Source: Obelidium mucronatum
Taxonomy: Eukaryota > Chytridiomycota > Chytridiomycetes > Chytridiales > Chytriomycetaceae
Reading direction: 5' to 3'
NCBI GenBank assembly: GCA_025765595.1
Contig: JAIVFH010000011.1
Location: 248,001-312,000, forward strand
DNA: 64,000 nt
The notes below the pieces were generated by a model that saw only the letters and a list, made by a program, of their open reading frames with translations, ran no database searches and was not told the origin of the DNA. Of the stretch, positions 41,842 to 53,175 are shown piece by piece (the first letter of the stretch is position 1; each line of letters starts with the position of its first letter). The position numbers were made by a program, and so were the translations under genes.

Positions 41842-44414
41842 ATGAAGCCGAAGCGCACCGCGTCGTTCGCCGCCGGCGGAAGCGCGTCGCCGCTGAGTCT
41901 TCCGCTGTCGCCGCTGCTCGGCCACTCGAGCCTTGTGCAGCGCAGCAACTCGGGCGCCAACCTGCACCAGGCGCCGCTTCTCGCGCCGCCGGGCCTCGGA
42001 CTCGGCCTGGGCCTCTCCGAGGCTTCGCTGCGGGCGCAGCCGCAGCCGCTGGCGCCGGGCGACGAGCCGCGGGCCGCGGACCTGAGGCTGCTGGTGAAGA
42101 ACAAATGGATTGCCGTGTCGTTCTGGCTGTGCGGAGGTGCGTCACGCTGCTAGAGACAAAGAACTGATGGTTATTAGGCCGCCAGCGGGATCGCATAGTT
42201 ATCTCCGTGCTGCTGGTTCTGTTTGCCGGTCTTGTCGTTTCGCTGATTGCGTCGTTTTCCATCGTTCAAGTGCAACCCACCAACCCGCCGCACCCTTCAG
42301 CAAAAAACAATGTTACTCTGGATCCGATAGATCATGCAATGCTGACTCTAAATACTGGGTTTCCATATTACACTCCCAACAAAGTCCCTGTGTTTTCTGC
42401 GAGCTGGCAGGCAGACAGAAGATATGGAATTGTGATTGATGCGGGCTCGTCGGGATCCCGTCTCTTGGTATATTCTTGGAAGGTGTTTGATCATCCGTCG
42501 CAAATCGAATCGCAAATATACCCTCGTATCGAACGGGCCGTCCCGAGAGATTCTGGAAAACCTTGGAGCAAGGCAATTCAACCTGGTTTATCCAGCTTGT
42601 ACTCAAAGTTGAACAGCTCCTCAATTTCAAAAGAATCTGTTGGTTTATACTTGGATCCACTGTTGAAATTTGCTTCGACGATTATCCCAAGCTCCCTCCA
42701 CTCATCTACTCCGATTTATTTATTGGCCACAGCAGGAATGCGTCTCGTTCCTCAAATGCAGCGTGACTTGATTTTGCAATACGCATGCGCTTTTGTTTCT
42801 GAGAATTACAACTTTGACGTTTTGCAAGGCGAAAAGGGGTGCTCGACACAATTTCGCGTTATTTCAGGAGAAGCTGAAGGTGTATTTGGATGGGTCACAA
42901 TCAACTACTTGAACAACGGCTTTTCATCTCGAGAACTTCAGAAACCTCCACCACCAACGCCCATCTCCCCCTCCACGTTTGGATTCTTGGACATGGGAGG
43001 TGCATCTACCCAGATTGCTTTTGAACCTATCGAGAGTATGAAGTTGGAACATGGTGACGATTTAACAGAGGTCGTGCTCCGAAGTTTGAATGGAGATGAC
43101 ATTGTCCATCGTGTTTTCGTATCGACATTCCTGGGTTTCGGTGTAAATGAAGCAAGAAGGCGGTATGTGGAGGGATTGGCTTTAAAGGCTGGCTTGAGAG
43201 TGAATGCGGCCATGCTTCGCAGAGGAGAACCTGAAGGCAACACAATAATAGACGCAGGCTTGGAGGGAGGTGATTCATCTTCTGCACCCTCTCTATTATC
43301 ATCATCAAAACCAGCCAAGATTGTTCCGCATATTGAAGGAGCCTCTCCCACTGTGCCTTTGGCTTCGCCGCCACCTCTACCTCCGCCCTTGCCGATCGTG
43401 AATTCCATTTTGCCTACAAATGCGCCTGAAACAACAACATCAACAATGGATTTTACCCCCCTCTATGATACGTGTCTCCCAAAGGGTCTCCTTTTGGACT
43501 CCAACAACTATCTCTCGCGAGTTGTCTCCCCACTGTCTAATCCAATGGCTCCTCCAATTTTGATTGGCTCTGGCTCCCTTCTGGACTGTCTCACAGAACT
43601 GAATCCATACCTCAACACTCACCTCCCATGTCCCTCAACGCCATGCCTCTTCAATGGCGTGCATGCTCCAATCGCCAACTTCTCTTTGCATCGATTCTTG
43701 GGAATATCAGAGTATTATCACACTCCGCATGCGGTGCCCGGAGCAGTTTCAAATAAGGGCGTGTACCAATTCGGCGAGTTTGTCAAGAGCGCCGACAAGA
43801 TTTGCAAAAGTGGGTGGAGCGACTTGGTTCAAAAAGAAAAGGAAAAAGAGGGACTCGCCGGAACAGGAAAGAATCTCACGGAATTAGAGGAATCACGACT
43901 TCAATTACTTTGTTTCAAGAGTGCTTGGGTATTGGGAGTATTGCATGAAGGCTTTGGGATTCCAAGGAATGATTTAGTGAGTGATGATGAGGCGAGCGGT
44001 AGTGGGATTGAATCTGGACCGATGATTGACGATATCGGAAGTGGGAGCGGACCTTTTGAGCCTGCAAATGAGTTGGATGGATTTCCAATTAGTTGGACAA
44101 TGGGGGCAATGTTGTTTCATGTTTCGTCGACGATTCAGCCTAGACAGAGGGTCACAGCAGATGGGAGTTTCAAGAATTGGTTTGCTACGAAGTATTTATG
44201 GGTTAGATTGTTTTTGGGAGGGTTGTGTATTATTGTTACCGGACTATTGGGTGTCATCTTCTGGAGACGGTATAAGAGAGTGAAAGCAAGTGTGTATCGG
44301 CGAAGGGGATCAAGGGCAACTGTACCTCATTTAACGTCGTTTTGGCCGAACCCAATGGAGGAGGAGATACTACTGGGGCAACTTGAGTCAGGTGTTGATA
44401 ACGAACGCGTATGA
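41842..44414 (+). CDS. YND1: Golgi apyrase / nucleoside diphosphatase (GDA1/CD39 family, YND1/ENTPD4-like)
   Basis: Exons 41842-42136 and 42178-44414 (intron 41 nt) give 843 aa. An N-terminal anchor (VISVLLVLFAGLVVSLIASF) and a C-terminal helix (WVRLFLGGLCIIVTGLLGVIFW) place the catalytic domain in the lumen. Apyrase regions are clear: YGIVIDAGSSGSRLLVYSW (ACR1), YLLATAGMRLVP (ACR2), GEAEGVFGWVTINYL (ACR3) and FLDMGGASTQIAFEP (ACR4). The enzyme hydrolyses NDPs such as GDP and UDP released by glycosyltransferases, giving the NMP that nucleotide-sugar transporters export, so it works with the GDP-mannose transporter at 18.7 kb. A Ser/Pro-rich insert (about residues 400-450) enlarges it. Exon 1 encodes a very GC-rich, Pro/Ala/Gly cytosolic tail. 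Confidence 0.9.
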
Positions 44415-44550
44415 ATCAAATAGATTATTAGAATTCAGACGATGTGCTCGATGACTTTTAACGTCGGGGACTTTCAGCGAAAAACAAACTTTCCCAAATT
44501 GAAATTTGACAAGGGCTTTGCTTTTTTCTCCCCCAAAACCGGTTTCAACC

Positions 44551-46384
44551 ATGTCAGCCAACTTCACTGACACTGTGATCCTTACTGGATCCTCGAATAC
44601 AGCTGGATTAGCTTTATCTTTTATCACTTATATTGGGGTTCGTTGAAGAGAGACAGACTTGTTATCAAGCTTCAGTGTAAGGGTTCAAACACTAACTGTT
44701 TGTTATCTTTGACGTCACATCTAGTTTGGAGTTGCTGCATTGGCATACACTTACTACTCGAAGTCTCGCTCTCTCAATGTCAACACGGACTTCTTCATCA
44801 CGGCCAGAAACAGTGCCAACTTGTTCAAGATTACTTGGTCATGGTATGCTGGAGCAATGGGGTCTTGGATCCTGTATACGTGTGCCTTCCAGGCACCTGG
44901 AGTCAATTACGGTCTCAACGGTCTTGCCATCAATGCCATTGTCACTGGTTTGTTTGCTGCTTGACTTTGCCGTTTTACGTAATGTCTTTATCTAATCAAC
45001 CCCCCACACTTTCAGGTCTTCCTTTGCCTTTAGTTGCTCACATGGGTGAGTACGTCCGCAAGCATGTGCCTAAAGCCTCGTCTGTTACTGGTTACGGAAA
45101 ATGGCGTTTCGGTCGTGTGATCCAAGTCTTGATGATGATTCAAGTCTTGCAGTCTTTGATTATGGGTGTTATTACCGAGTACACTACCATCGGTGGTGTC
45201 TTTTTGACTTTCTTTGGCATCCAACCCTACATCCCAATTATCGTCTGTGGATTGATTGTCATGACTTGTGAGTCCCTCCAAAACAAGTCTGAACAAAAAA
45301 ATAGTTCTGACTTTTATGATTCTTGTTTTCATTAGACACTGCTGCTGGAGGATTCTTCATTTCGATTATTACAGACATTTGGCAATCTATCCTTGCGGTG
45401 GTCATGCTTTTGATTTCGGTCATCTACCTCTCCGTTTCCTTCAAGGGCGTCGACTTCCCACCTATGGCGGACTACTTGGGTGTTACTGAAACTGGTTGGT
45501 ACGCTATTGCCACGCTTGGAATCCCCTACTTCTGCCTCACTTTGTTCTCTGAGGGCTTTTGGCAACGTGTCTGGGCTGCGGAAACACCAAGAACTGGAAA
45601 GATTGGTGCCTGGATTGCATGCGCGTTGATTTCCGTCACTACTTTTGTGCTGGGTTTCGGAGGAACTCTTGCTTACTGGTCTGGTCGTGCTACCGAAGAA
45701 TCCAACCCAAACTTGTCCTTCTTCCTTGCATTCTCTGACGGTTCAGGCACTGGTTCTGCGTTCATTACTATTCTTGTCATCATGTTTGCTGTTGCCATCA
45801 ACGAATCTGCTGTCGACACCGCCATGAATGCCATGACTGATGTCATCACCAACATTGCCACCGTCTTTGGTCAAGACCTCTCTGTTACCGTTGTTCGTGC
45901 TATTGTTCTTGTCGTTCAAATTCCGATTGTGGTTGTTGCTTCCTACTTGGCCGCCAATGGCACAAATATTCTCCAAATCTTCTTGTTCAACAACCAACTG
46001 TCTACAAGCTTGTTTGTCCCTCTCGCCGCTGGTTTGATTCCTTCCTTGAACCGCGTTATCTCCACCTTCTCTGTCCTCATGGCCATTGTCACTTCCCTTG
46101 TATCTGTCCTCATTCTTGGTAACTCAATGTATGGAAGTGTTACCGACGGGTTCCTTGCCTTCTACTGGTCTCCTACTTACGCTTGGCAACCATTTGTTCT
46201 TGCTCCCTCCGCCGCATTGGCCGGGCTGATTTTTTGGACGATTGTCGATTTGGGTGTTCGCAAGATTATGGGTTGGGAAATGCCAAACTTGCCAGCTGAC
46301 TCTCTCTTGGAGGCTGAACAGCGTGCCGCCCAGGTCGCCAAGGAAAATGTTGGCGAAGTCACTCCTGAAATCAAGGCCTCTTAA
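44551..46384 (+). CDS. Sodium:solute symporter family (SSS) permease
   Basis: Exons 44551-44637, 44725-44947, 45016-45267 and 45336-46384 give 536 aa, with introns of 87, 68 and 68 nt. It has about thirteen membrane segments with the family layout: DFFITARNSANLFKITWSW (helix 1-2 region), GAMGSWILYTCAFQAPG, MTYTAAGGFFISIITDIWQ (the conserved T-A-x-G-G segment followed by D-x-x-Q) and FSEGFWQRVWAAETPR. Such permeases drive uptake of urea, polyamines, sugars or monocarboxylates; the substrate cannot be read here. DUR3-type proteins are longer, so I leave the name open. The C-terminal tail is hydrophilic (AEQRAAQVAKENVGE). Confidence 0.85.
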
Positions 46385-46772
46385 AAAAAATCGCAATTTT
46401 TACGCACTGTTGTTGGAGGCGATTCTCGTCTTTTTTTTCGTCTGCGTACACCGGCTTCGGTATTTTTCCTCTTTCTTTCTTTCTTCGAATGTGAGCAACA
46501 CGGGAGCCCTACCCTTTTTTCTTTCTTCTTCTTTTTTTTTGTTGTTGTTGTTGGTTGCTGTTTGTTTGGTTGGTTGCTTTCATTACCTTTCCTAGGAAAA
46601 TGGCTGAGAACTTGAAACCGTTATGACCCGATCATGGTAATTCATGCGAGGGGAACTTGCTCACATTTTGATTGTTGCTGTTGGTTAAAAAATACTTAAA
46701 AAATAAAAATTTTCTTGTTTCTTTAAAAAGAACATTAAGAACCCTCTCTCTGTCTTCCAGACTGCTCCAAAA
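46385..46772. other. Intergenic region between SSS permease and F-box genes
   Basis: 388 bp with T-rich and GTT-repeat tracts and an A-rich stretch before the F-box start. It should contain the permease 3' UTR and the F-box promoter. No further gene seen. Confidence 0.4.
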
Positions 46773-47742
46773 ATGACGTCAATGAGTGCTTTACCAATTG
46801 AATTGAGACTAGATATTTTTAAGTACCTTCATCCACATGATGTGTTTCGTCTCCAAATCCTCTCCAAACAATACCAAACTGATTTGAAAGAAATTCCAAA
46901 GCACCTCTGTATGGAAAATCTCTTGATCTTTACTGCAGGTTACTTTAATAACTGGTGCTTGAACGTACAATGCTTTTTCAACTTGAAGTGGGAGAAGTTG
47001 CCCTTGGTATACATGGTGGCGATTATCAATGCGTTTGGGTTCGCGATTTTTGAAGAGCATTCACGCACAACGAGCCTACGTGAAAAAGTAGAGGATGCCT
47101 TGATCAACTCAATTCTGTGCAAGGCAGCCACGCACAAGTCAACATCAAAACGCACTGTTAGTTTTTCCGAGTTCTCCCATGCCCTCAAATGGGCAACCAA
47201 AGGCGAAAACGCACTTCTTGTAAAAACTCTTCTTGCCCACGCCCAGCCTGTAAAACGCTTCATCAACGAGCTGGCAATTCTCGAAAACGCTGCAACATTT
47301 GGAAACGCTTCAATTCTTCACGATTCTATTTGACGCAATGCAACCAGAGTTTAGATATGAGAAACTATTGCTACTTGCAGCAAAGTCCGGGAACGAATCG
47401 ACTTTTACTTACTTATCAAACAATCCTTATCATCCAATTGAGTTGACTTGTCAGAACGGTCAAGTTTTACTCACTGCGATAAAGTATGGGAATTATCAAA
47501 TCGCTTTCAAGATCTTGGCTGATGTTCGATTCCAGCGTTTTATCACCATGAGAATTCGTGATGGCGGTGGTGGTGGTGGTGGTGGTGGAGAAACTTTTCG
47601 TGATCGAGCTTTGACCAAAAGCAGAAACAAATATGCTTCAGTTCTCGAAAACTTCCAGTATTTTGGACGGGTTCTCCATTCGGAGGTGGAAAGAGAGCTC
47701 AAGGATCTTTGTGAAATTATTCTGCAGATTGAGTCTTATTGA
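46773..47742 (+). CDS. F-box protein with ankyrin-like repeats, frame broken once
   Basis: The N-terminus SALPIELRLDIFKYLHPHDVFRLQILS is an F-box, which would dock a Skp1-Cullin ubiquitin ligase. Frame 1 runs to TGA at 47331-47333. The next frame continues without a gap in sense: after NASILHDSI the +1 frame gives DAMQPEFRYEKLLLLAAKSG and further helical repeats to 47742. Reading ATT-T-GAC with one base skipped joins them into 322 aa, exactly the length of the neighbouring paralogue. No GT lies nearby, so an intron cannot explain it. A (GGT)8 run at about 47565-47588 encodes polyglycine. Target unknown. Confidence 0.7.
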
Positions 47743-47936
47743 TTCTTTGATTAGCTTCATGTGAAGAAGGTTTTTGAAGATTATTTAAATTATAAAATCC
47801 ATAGTTTATTAGGCATTCCACTTAAGACATCAAGATGCGTCGAACTTCTTACTCACGATTTCCCAAGCGTTCAATTTTCGACGTTGAACGAAGGTTGGAT
47901 GACTGTTGATAAAAAATTGCTCCTTGGCAACCTCTC

Positions 47937-48905
47937 ATGAAGAACATGGCACTACCACCCGTTCCCGTAGACGTCTTGGAACAGATCCTCATGTACCTCC
48001 CAATCAAGAATCTCCTCTCGCTTGCGCTTGCCTCAAAGTATTTTCTCGCTCCCATCCTTCTTGAGAGCCACATATTTCCGAAAAGACACTGCCGCTTCCA
48101 GCAAGCAATGCTTTGTCGCGCCAGTATTGATTGGGATCCATCCTTGCCGCTCAAATACAAAGTTGCCCTCTATCACATCATCATGACCAGCGATGATGAG
48201 CGCCTTGACAAGGATACATGGCGTGGCCAGCGCTTTAAGCTTGGTATTGATGATCTCGAAACGACCCGCATTCTTGAGACCTTAGTCACGCAGTACCCTG
48301 ATTTCTTTCCGCACCACAACAATCGCATCCTGCGCCAGGCGCTCCTAAACCAGCAAGAAAACGTGATGCAAATGCTCTTGAATGATCCACGCCTTGGTTT
48401 TGGGAGCTCGGGAAGTCTGTTCTTGGAAGCACTTTGGTTCCAATCAGAATGCGACCTGATTCATCGCCAAGCTTCCCAAGACAAAATCATTTTAAAAATC
48501 CAAAAAACAGACGTTTCTCCAGCTCTCTTATCTTTGATCCAGGATGTCAGAGTTATAATTTCAGACGTCACTGTGATGACTGCCAGCGGTAGTGGCCGTT
48601 GGAGCGACGTTTTGCCATGGGGCTTCGATTTTTGGAATGCTCTTCACAAGAATCCATGTGTTAAGCCGGGAGTCCCTGCAAATGATGCGTTGTATAAATT
48701 GTGTGAAAAGGGGAATGTTCCTGTTGTTAAACTGGTACTGGCGAGTGGTCATGTGGACCCCAGCTTTGAGAACAATGCTGCCATTTCTATTGCCCGTCTT
48801 CAGAAAAATGATGAGGTGGTGCAGACCCTTTTGGCGGATTCTCGAATCAGATTGTCCCTGGTGGCAATGGGCATACTACAGATATTATACAGACTCAAAC
48901 GCTAG
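47937..48905 (+). CDS. F-box protein with ankyrin-like repeats (paralogue)
   Basis: A single exon of 322 aa starting MKNMALPPVPVDVLEQILMYLP, an F-box. The rest resembles chytrid-type F-box/ankyrin-like proteins: NRILRQALLNQQENVMQMLL, DALYKLCEKGNVPVVKLVLA and AISIARLQKNDEVVQTLLAD repeat the theme of the preceding gene (ILLTAIKYGNYQIAFKILAD-type units). The two lie head-to-tail, 194 bp apart, and are probably old duplicates. The frame ends at TAG 48903-48905. A different frame remains open to 49173 (see next entry). Target unknown. Confidence 0.75.
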   Translation: MKNMALPPVPVDVLEQILMYLPIKNLLSLALASKYFLAPILLESHIFPKRHCRFQQAMLCRASIDWDPSLPLKYKVALYHIIMTSDDERLDKDTWRGQRFKLGIDDLETTRILETLVTQYPDFFPHHNNRILRQALLNQQENVMQMLLNDPRLGFGSSGSLFLEALWFQSECDLIHRQASQDKIILKIQKTDVSPALLSLIQDVRVIISDVTVMTASGSGRWSDVLPWGFDFWNALHKNPCVKPGVPANDALYKLCEKGNVPVVKLVLASGHVDPSFENNAAISIARLQKNDEVVQTLLADSRIRLSLVAMGILQILYRLKR

Positions 48906-49173
48906 ATGCTTGGATTACGGAAGTAGGTTCACTATGGCTTTTGCTCAAGTCGCCCTTGATGGATTGCGAAAGATCATGTCGATGCTGGGCTTGGAACATT
49001 TGTCCAATCAATATCTTTGGACAGCAACTTTCTGTTGGACGTTCTTGTTTATCATTTTCGCTTATTTTTGTAGTGTTTACAGGTTTGGGTTTGGATCATA
49101 TTCACTCAGAGGCTGTTCGGTTGTTATGGGATTGCTCGTATCTTTTGGTCTTTTGAAATTATTCACCCATTAA
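48906..49173 (+). other. Open frame downstream of the second F-box gene, possible membrane segment
   Basis: In the +1 frame relative to the F-box gene, sequence is open to TAA 49171-49173 and encodes FAQVALDGLRKIMSMLGLEH and then two strongly hydrophobic stretches (WTATFCWTFLFIIFAYFC and VVMGLLVSFGLLKLF). The third frame is also open to 49156. It could be a C-terminal extension reached by +1 shift at the TAG, a small membrane protein or chance. Confidence 0.3.
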
Positions 49174-49209
49174 AAATATTGATTTTATGCTATTTTATGC
49201 ATTTTATTG

Positions 49210-52200
49210 TCAGGTTTTGGTTTGGAGGTTGATTGCATTGTCAGAAAACTGGGATGATGAATCTAGAGATGAAATCGAGCTACTGCCAAGCTTTGATTTC
49301 GTCAATTGTGCTGGTTTAGGGGGGATCACTGGCGGTGTTTGATGTTTTGATACTGGAGAATTTGCTTTCGGTAGAGCGGGAAGTGCGGGAGATTTCATAT
49401 GCTCCGTCTCACTGTTTCTGCCACCTCCACCTCCGTCCAACGGTTGAGGGCTTGGGCTTGAAAATGATCCTTTTCCTCCCAAGAATTTTGAGTGCTTTTT
49501 GGTTTTTTATGGAGACGGTTTGGTTAGTATGACATACCCGGTTGATGTTTTTTTAGTGCACTCAACTGATTTTAAATTCGGACTTCGGTCACTCGCGTCG
49601 TGAACTTCTAATACGGCTATCGGTGCTGGTGGAGTTGGTGCCGAGACAGGTGTCCTTGAACCTGCCTTGGTGAACTTTGTTCCCCAGCTTAGAACACTAG
49701 GCGTAGCGGTAGTTGCAAGAACGGGAGCAATGGACTCGCTCGGCAGTTTATCTACGACTGGTTCAACAGATGGTCGTTTACTTTTTACTGCTTTCAGGTC
49801 AGATGCAGTTCTTTGTTTGATGGTACCGACTGAATTTCGCTCCTCAGATCTGGTATCATACTCTTTAGTTGGGAGCTCAGGAAACCGGTCGTCCTGAATT
49901 ATATTCTACCGACTGCTCTTCCGGTACAGAGTCGCGAGTTGTCGTTTCTTTACTGGGTGTAGTGTCCACGCCGTTCTTGGCTGCCGCTACGGCGGCGGCG
50001 GCTTCAACGGTTCCTGCCGAAGATGCACGTCTCCTACTTTTTGGTGCTTTTTCTTTGGAATTTTCTGGCTGGTGGGCCATCGTTACTGCTGTAGCTGGCA
50101 CTAACGGCGATTTCGCATCTACAAAAGCCGCCAGGGACTCGATTTGTGAATGCTGAGGGGACTTTGTGAAGCTAAAGAATCCAGGTTTTGGCGGTACGGC
50201 TGACTCCTTACTATCCACTGATGAAGTGGAGGTACTGGGTTGTTCTGTGATTGTCGGACTTTTGGCAAACGATGATATAGCCTCGGGTTTGGACAGTTTT
50301 TGGCCTGTTGTGGCTGGTGCTACTGGTTTCAGTTCTGAAGCACGACTGATGGTGTTGCTTGTATCGCTGGAAGATGCCGTGCCATCGTCAATATGTGAGA
50401 AAAAGGATGAAAAGAAACCATGGCGATGGCTTGGTGGCACTTCTTTGACGATAGCCATTGGTACAGCTGAACTAGACGATCTGCGCCGTAATTGCGGCTC
50501 GGGGATATCTGTGGTGGTAGCATTTGCCAGAATTTCAAGCTTTCTCTTGAGCTCTTCTGATTCAACTCCATGGAATCCTTCAACATAGGCTGATGTTGTA
50601 GCCGCTACGTCGTCTGTTATGCCAAAGCCGCCGGTGCCATTTGTTTGACACACACTTCCACTGATGCTATCAAACGATCCTGCTTTCTCTGCGTCTTTTG
50701 CTCTGTCGGCGCTTAGATTTCTTGAATTGATTCCTGTATCCATGCTGAGACTTTTGCTTCCACTTTGTAACGTGTCGATATCGAGATTAGATAGAGACTT
50801 TTGGCGTCTTCGAAGGAGCTGATCAAGCTGACGACCACGAGGTAGCTCTGCATTCAATTTCGCCGAAACTTTGGATAATTGTTTTCCAGAACCAGTGATG
50901 GATGTCGCGGGGGACGAAGTTCCCGAAGTAGGTGCAGGCTTGGTTTGTTTGGAGACCAAGGTGTATGCAGTTTCTTTAATCGCTTCAATGAATGAGCTTG
51001 ATCCACCCATTGCTTTTATGCGGGTCAAATTGGGCGATGCTGGTGCCAAGGTTGCTGTTTCTCTTGGCTTAAGTAAGACAGTTGCTGTATCTACTGATTT
51101 AGTCGTCGTTGTTTCATCGTCTGTTTTGGAATAGCGTATTTCTCGTTCTTCAGTCGCAAATGAAGTAGATTGATCGGTGGCAGATATGGTTGGGTTTTTG
51201 ACAGGCGATACTCGAGGCTCTCGAAACAGACTCATCTCATCCACCTCCTTTTCCGAAACCCATTTTCGCGTCAGAAGCCAGTGAGATATAAATGCTCCGA
51301 TTTCTTCTTCGTTTGCCTCTTTGAATACGGAACCAAGCACATCTAATCCATGCTCGGACAAACCGCCGCCCTTCACTTTTCGTTTTATGCCCTTCTTCTG
51401 AAGGCCGGGTGCTCCTGAGAAGGTTCCTGACTTTTCGGTATCCAAGTCAATAAGCATTTCGTAGGAGTATCTGGGGCCGAGAGTGCAGTATCGAATGAAC
51501 TTTTGAATTTCCAGTACTCTCTTATCGGAGGCAGGATCCTTTGTTGCTGCAAGCAAGTAAGTCATGTCATGCAAGATAACGCCAATAAATGGCACCATGG
51601 GCCGTGTTTGATTATTCTTGATAAAATTCCGATACAAAGTATAGTTGTTCTGTTCCGACACTAGTGCTGCCAGCTCCTCGAACTCTTGCAATTCATTCGA
51701 ATTCTTTTTCTTTAGTTGGGCCCATGTTTTCTTCAAGCGAATGATGGGGGGAGTACTCATGGCGCTTGTGATTCCTCGCAGACTTTGGAAGTTATTGAAT
51801 TTTTTCAAGTATGAGGCCACTTTAAACCATTTTTGAATCGTTTTAATTCGTCCAGGGATATCCATTTGCTGCAAAATAGAGCATTCTACTAGTCGTGTGA
51901 AGTAATTGAAAAAATCTGAAACAGCTTGCAGCGACTGAGCTGGGTGAGGGTTCTTGTGTACCAAAACATCATTTGAATGTATTTGACGGAAAAGACTGTG
52001 CTCAATAACGCTGAGTTGGAATGATATGGCGATTGGGCGGAAGCAGAATAAATTGACCGCTGGATTGTTGACTGCAATTTGAATTTGGTGGAGGACTTTG
52101 GCGATTTTAGTTCTAATAGTATTCGCCTCATCGTCTTCAATCATACTGCCTGTGGCTGCTGAAAAAGATGTCCCAGACTGTGTTCCCCAAACCTCACTCC

Positions 52201-53064
52201 CTTCAAACGATTCTGGACTTGTTATGGATGATGATGGGGAAACCAAAGTCACAAGCTTTTGGCTCAGACTCATATACGTTGAACTTAATGGAGAAGTAGG
52301 AACCTCGGGTGGGTTGGACTTGGATGCTTTGCTATCGATGGCAAAAAGCCATGTTAGCGCCTGTTGATAAATACAATCACGATTCACGAAACTAACGAGG
52401 TGATTTCGGTCTTTGCATCCCCATATTTTGCAGGTTTGCTCATGGATGCATCTCTTGAGGACGGCACATCAGTAATTATAGACAGCGGCCGCTGCCGCTT
52501 CTCCTCGCCCTCCTCCGCCTCCTTGATCGATCCGTCCAGCGACGACCGCGCCGACTCCGCCTTCGACTCGCGCACCGCGTAGCCGTCCAGGCTTTCGGAC
52601 ATGCGCGCCGCCGCGCCCGCGCCGCTCATCGCGAACTCCGGCGGAAACGCGTCAAGCACGGCGCTGAACAGCGACACTTCCGGCGCCAGCGCGCCGCTCT
52701 TCGCCAGCAGCGGCGCGCCCCGCATCGCCCCCGCCTGCAGAATGTCTTCGATTTTCGTGACGCAGACGCGGCACAGCGGAATCATGCGGAAGAGCGCCTC
52801 GTCGCCGTTCTTGAGCTGGCCTACTGTGTACAAGTTTCAACAGTGATTCTACGGTTCTGCGAACAAACCGCTGTCGCTCATTTCCACATTGGTCTTTAGT
52901 CGCACCACAAGCTTCCCGAGATTCGTCAGGTACATATCGTAGGCCTCCTGCGCAAAATGGCTGTGTCAGAACAAAACTAGTTGGTTTCAAACGCCACCAA
53001 CTTTTGTGTTTCCATTCGCTGCTATTTGGGACGCCAGCTTAATGGAGTATTCTATCGCGTCCAT
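49210..53064 (-). CDS. Ras guanine nucleotide exchange factor (RasGEF) with MIT-like N-terminus, two frame breaks
   Basis: Exons 53064-53002, 52947-52869, 52823-52393, 52360-49538 and 49475-49210; the third intron is only 32 nt. The N-terminus (SIKLASQIAANGNTKEAYDMYLTNLGKLVV) looks like an MIT-type helical domain. The catalytic Cdc25 domain includes PIAISFQLSVIEHSLFRQI, FFNYFTRLVECSILQQ, FQSLRGITSAMSTPPIIRLK and PFIGVILHDMTYL. It should load GTP onto Ras/Rap-type GTPases. A long Ser-rich tail follows. The tail frame stops at TGA 49877-49879 (TCC TGA) but continues in the +1 frame as ELPTKEYDTRSEERNS. A seven-A run at 49548-49554 must lose one base to match the last exon. Corrected length is 1219 aa. 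Exon 3 is a GC-rich island. Confidence 0.82.
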
Positions 53065-53175
53065 GGGGAATGTATATGTGATTCGATGTTTCAGAGTTGT
53101 AGGGTTTCCAAAATCTCCAAAAGAAGGAATCGAATGTTTTGCAATTCAATAAAGCAACAAGCAACCAACAGTTTA

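Noticed and set aside
48592..48905. Second open frame overlapping the F-box gene
   Set aside because: The F-box frame has the domain and the paralogue-like repeats; the overlapping frame shows no pattern before 48905.
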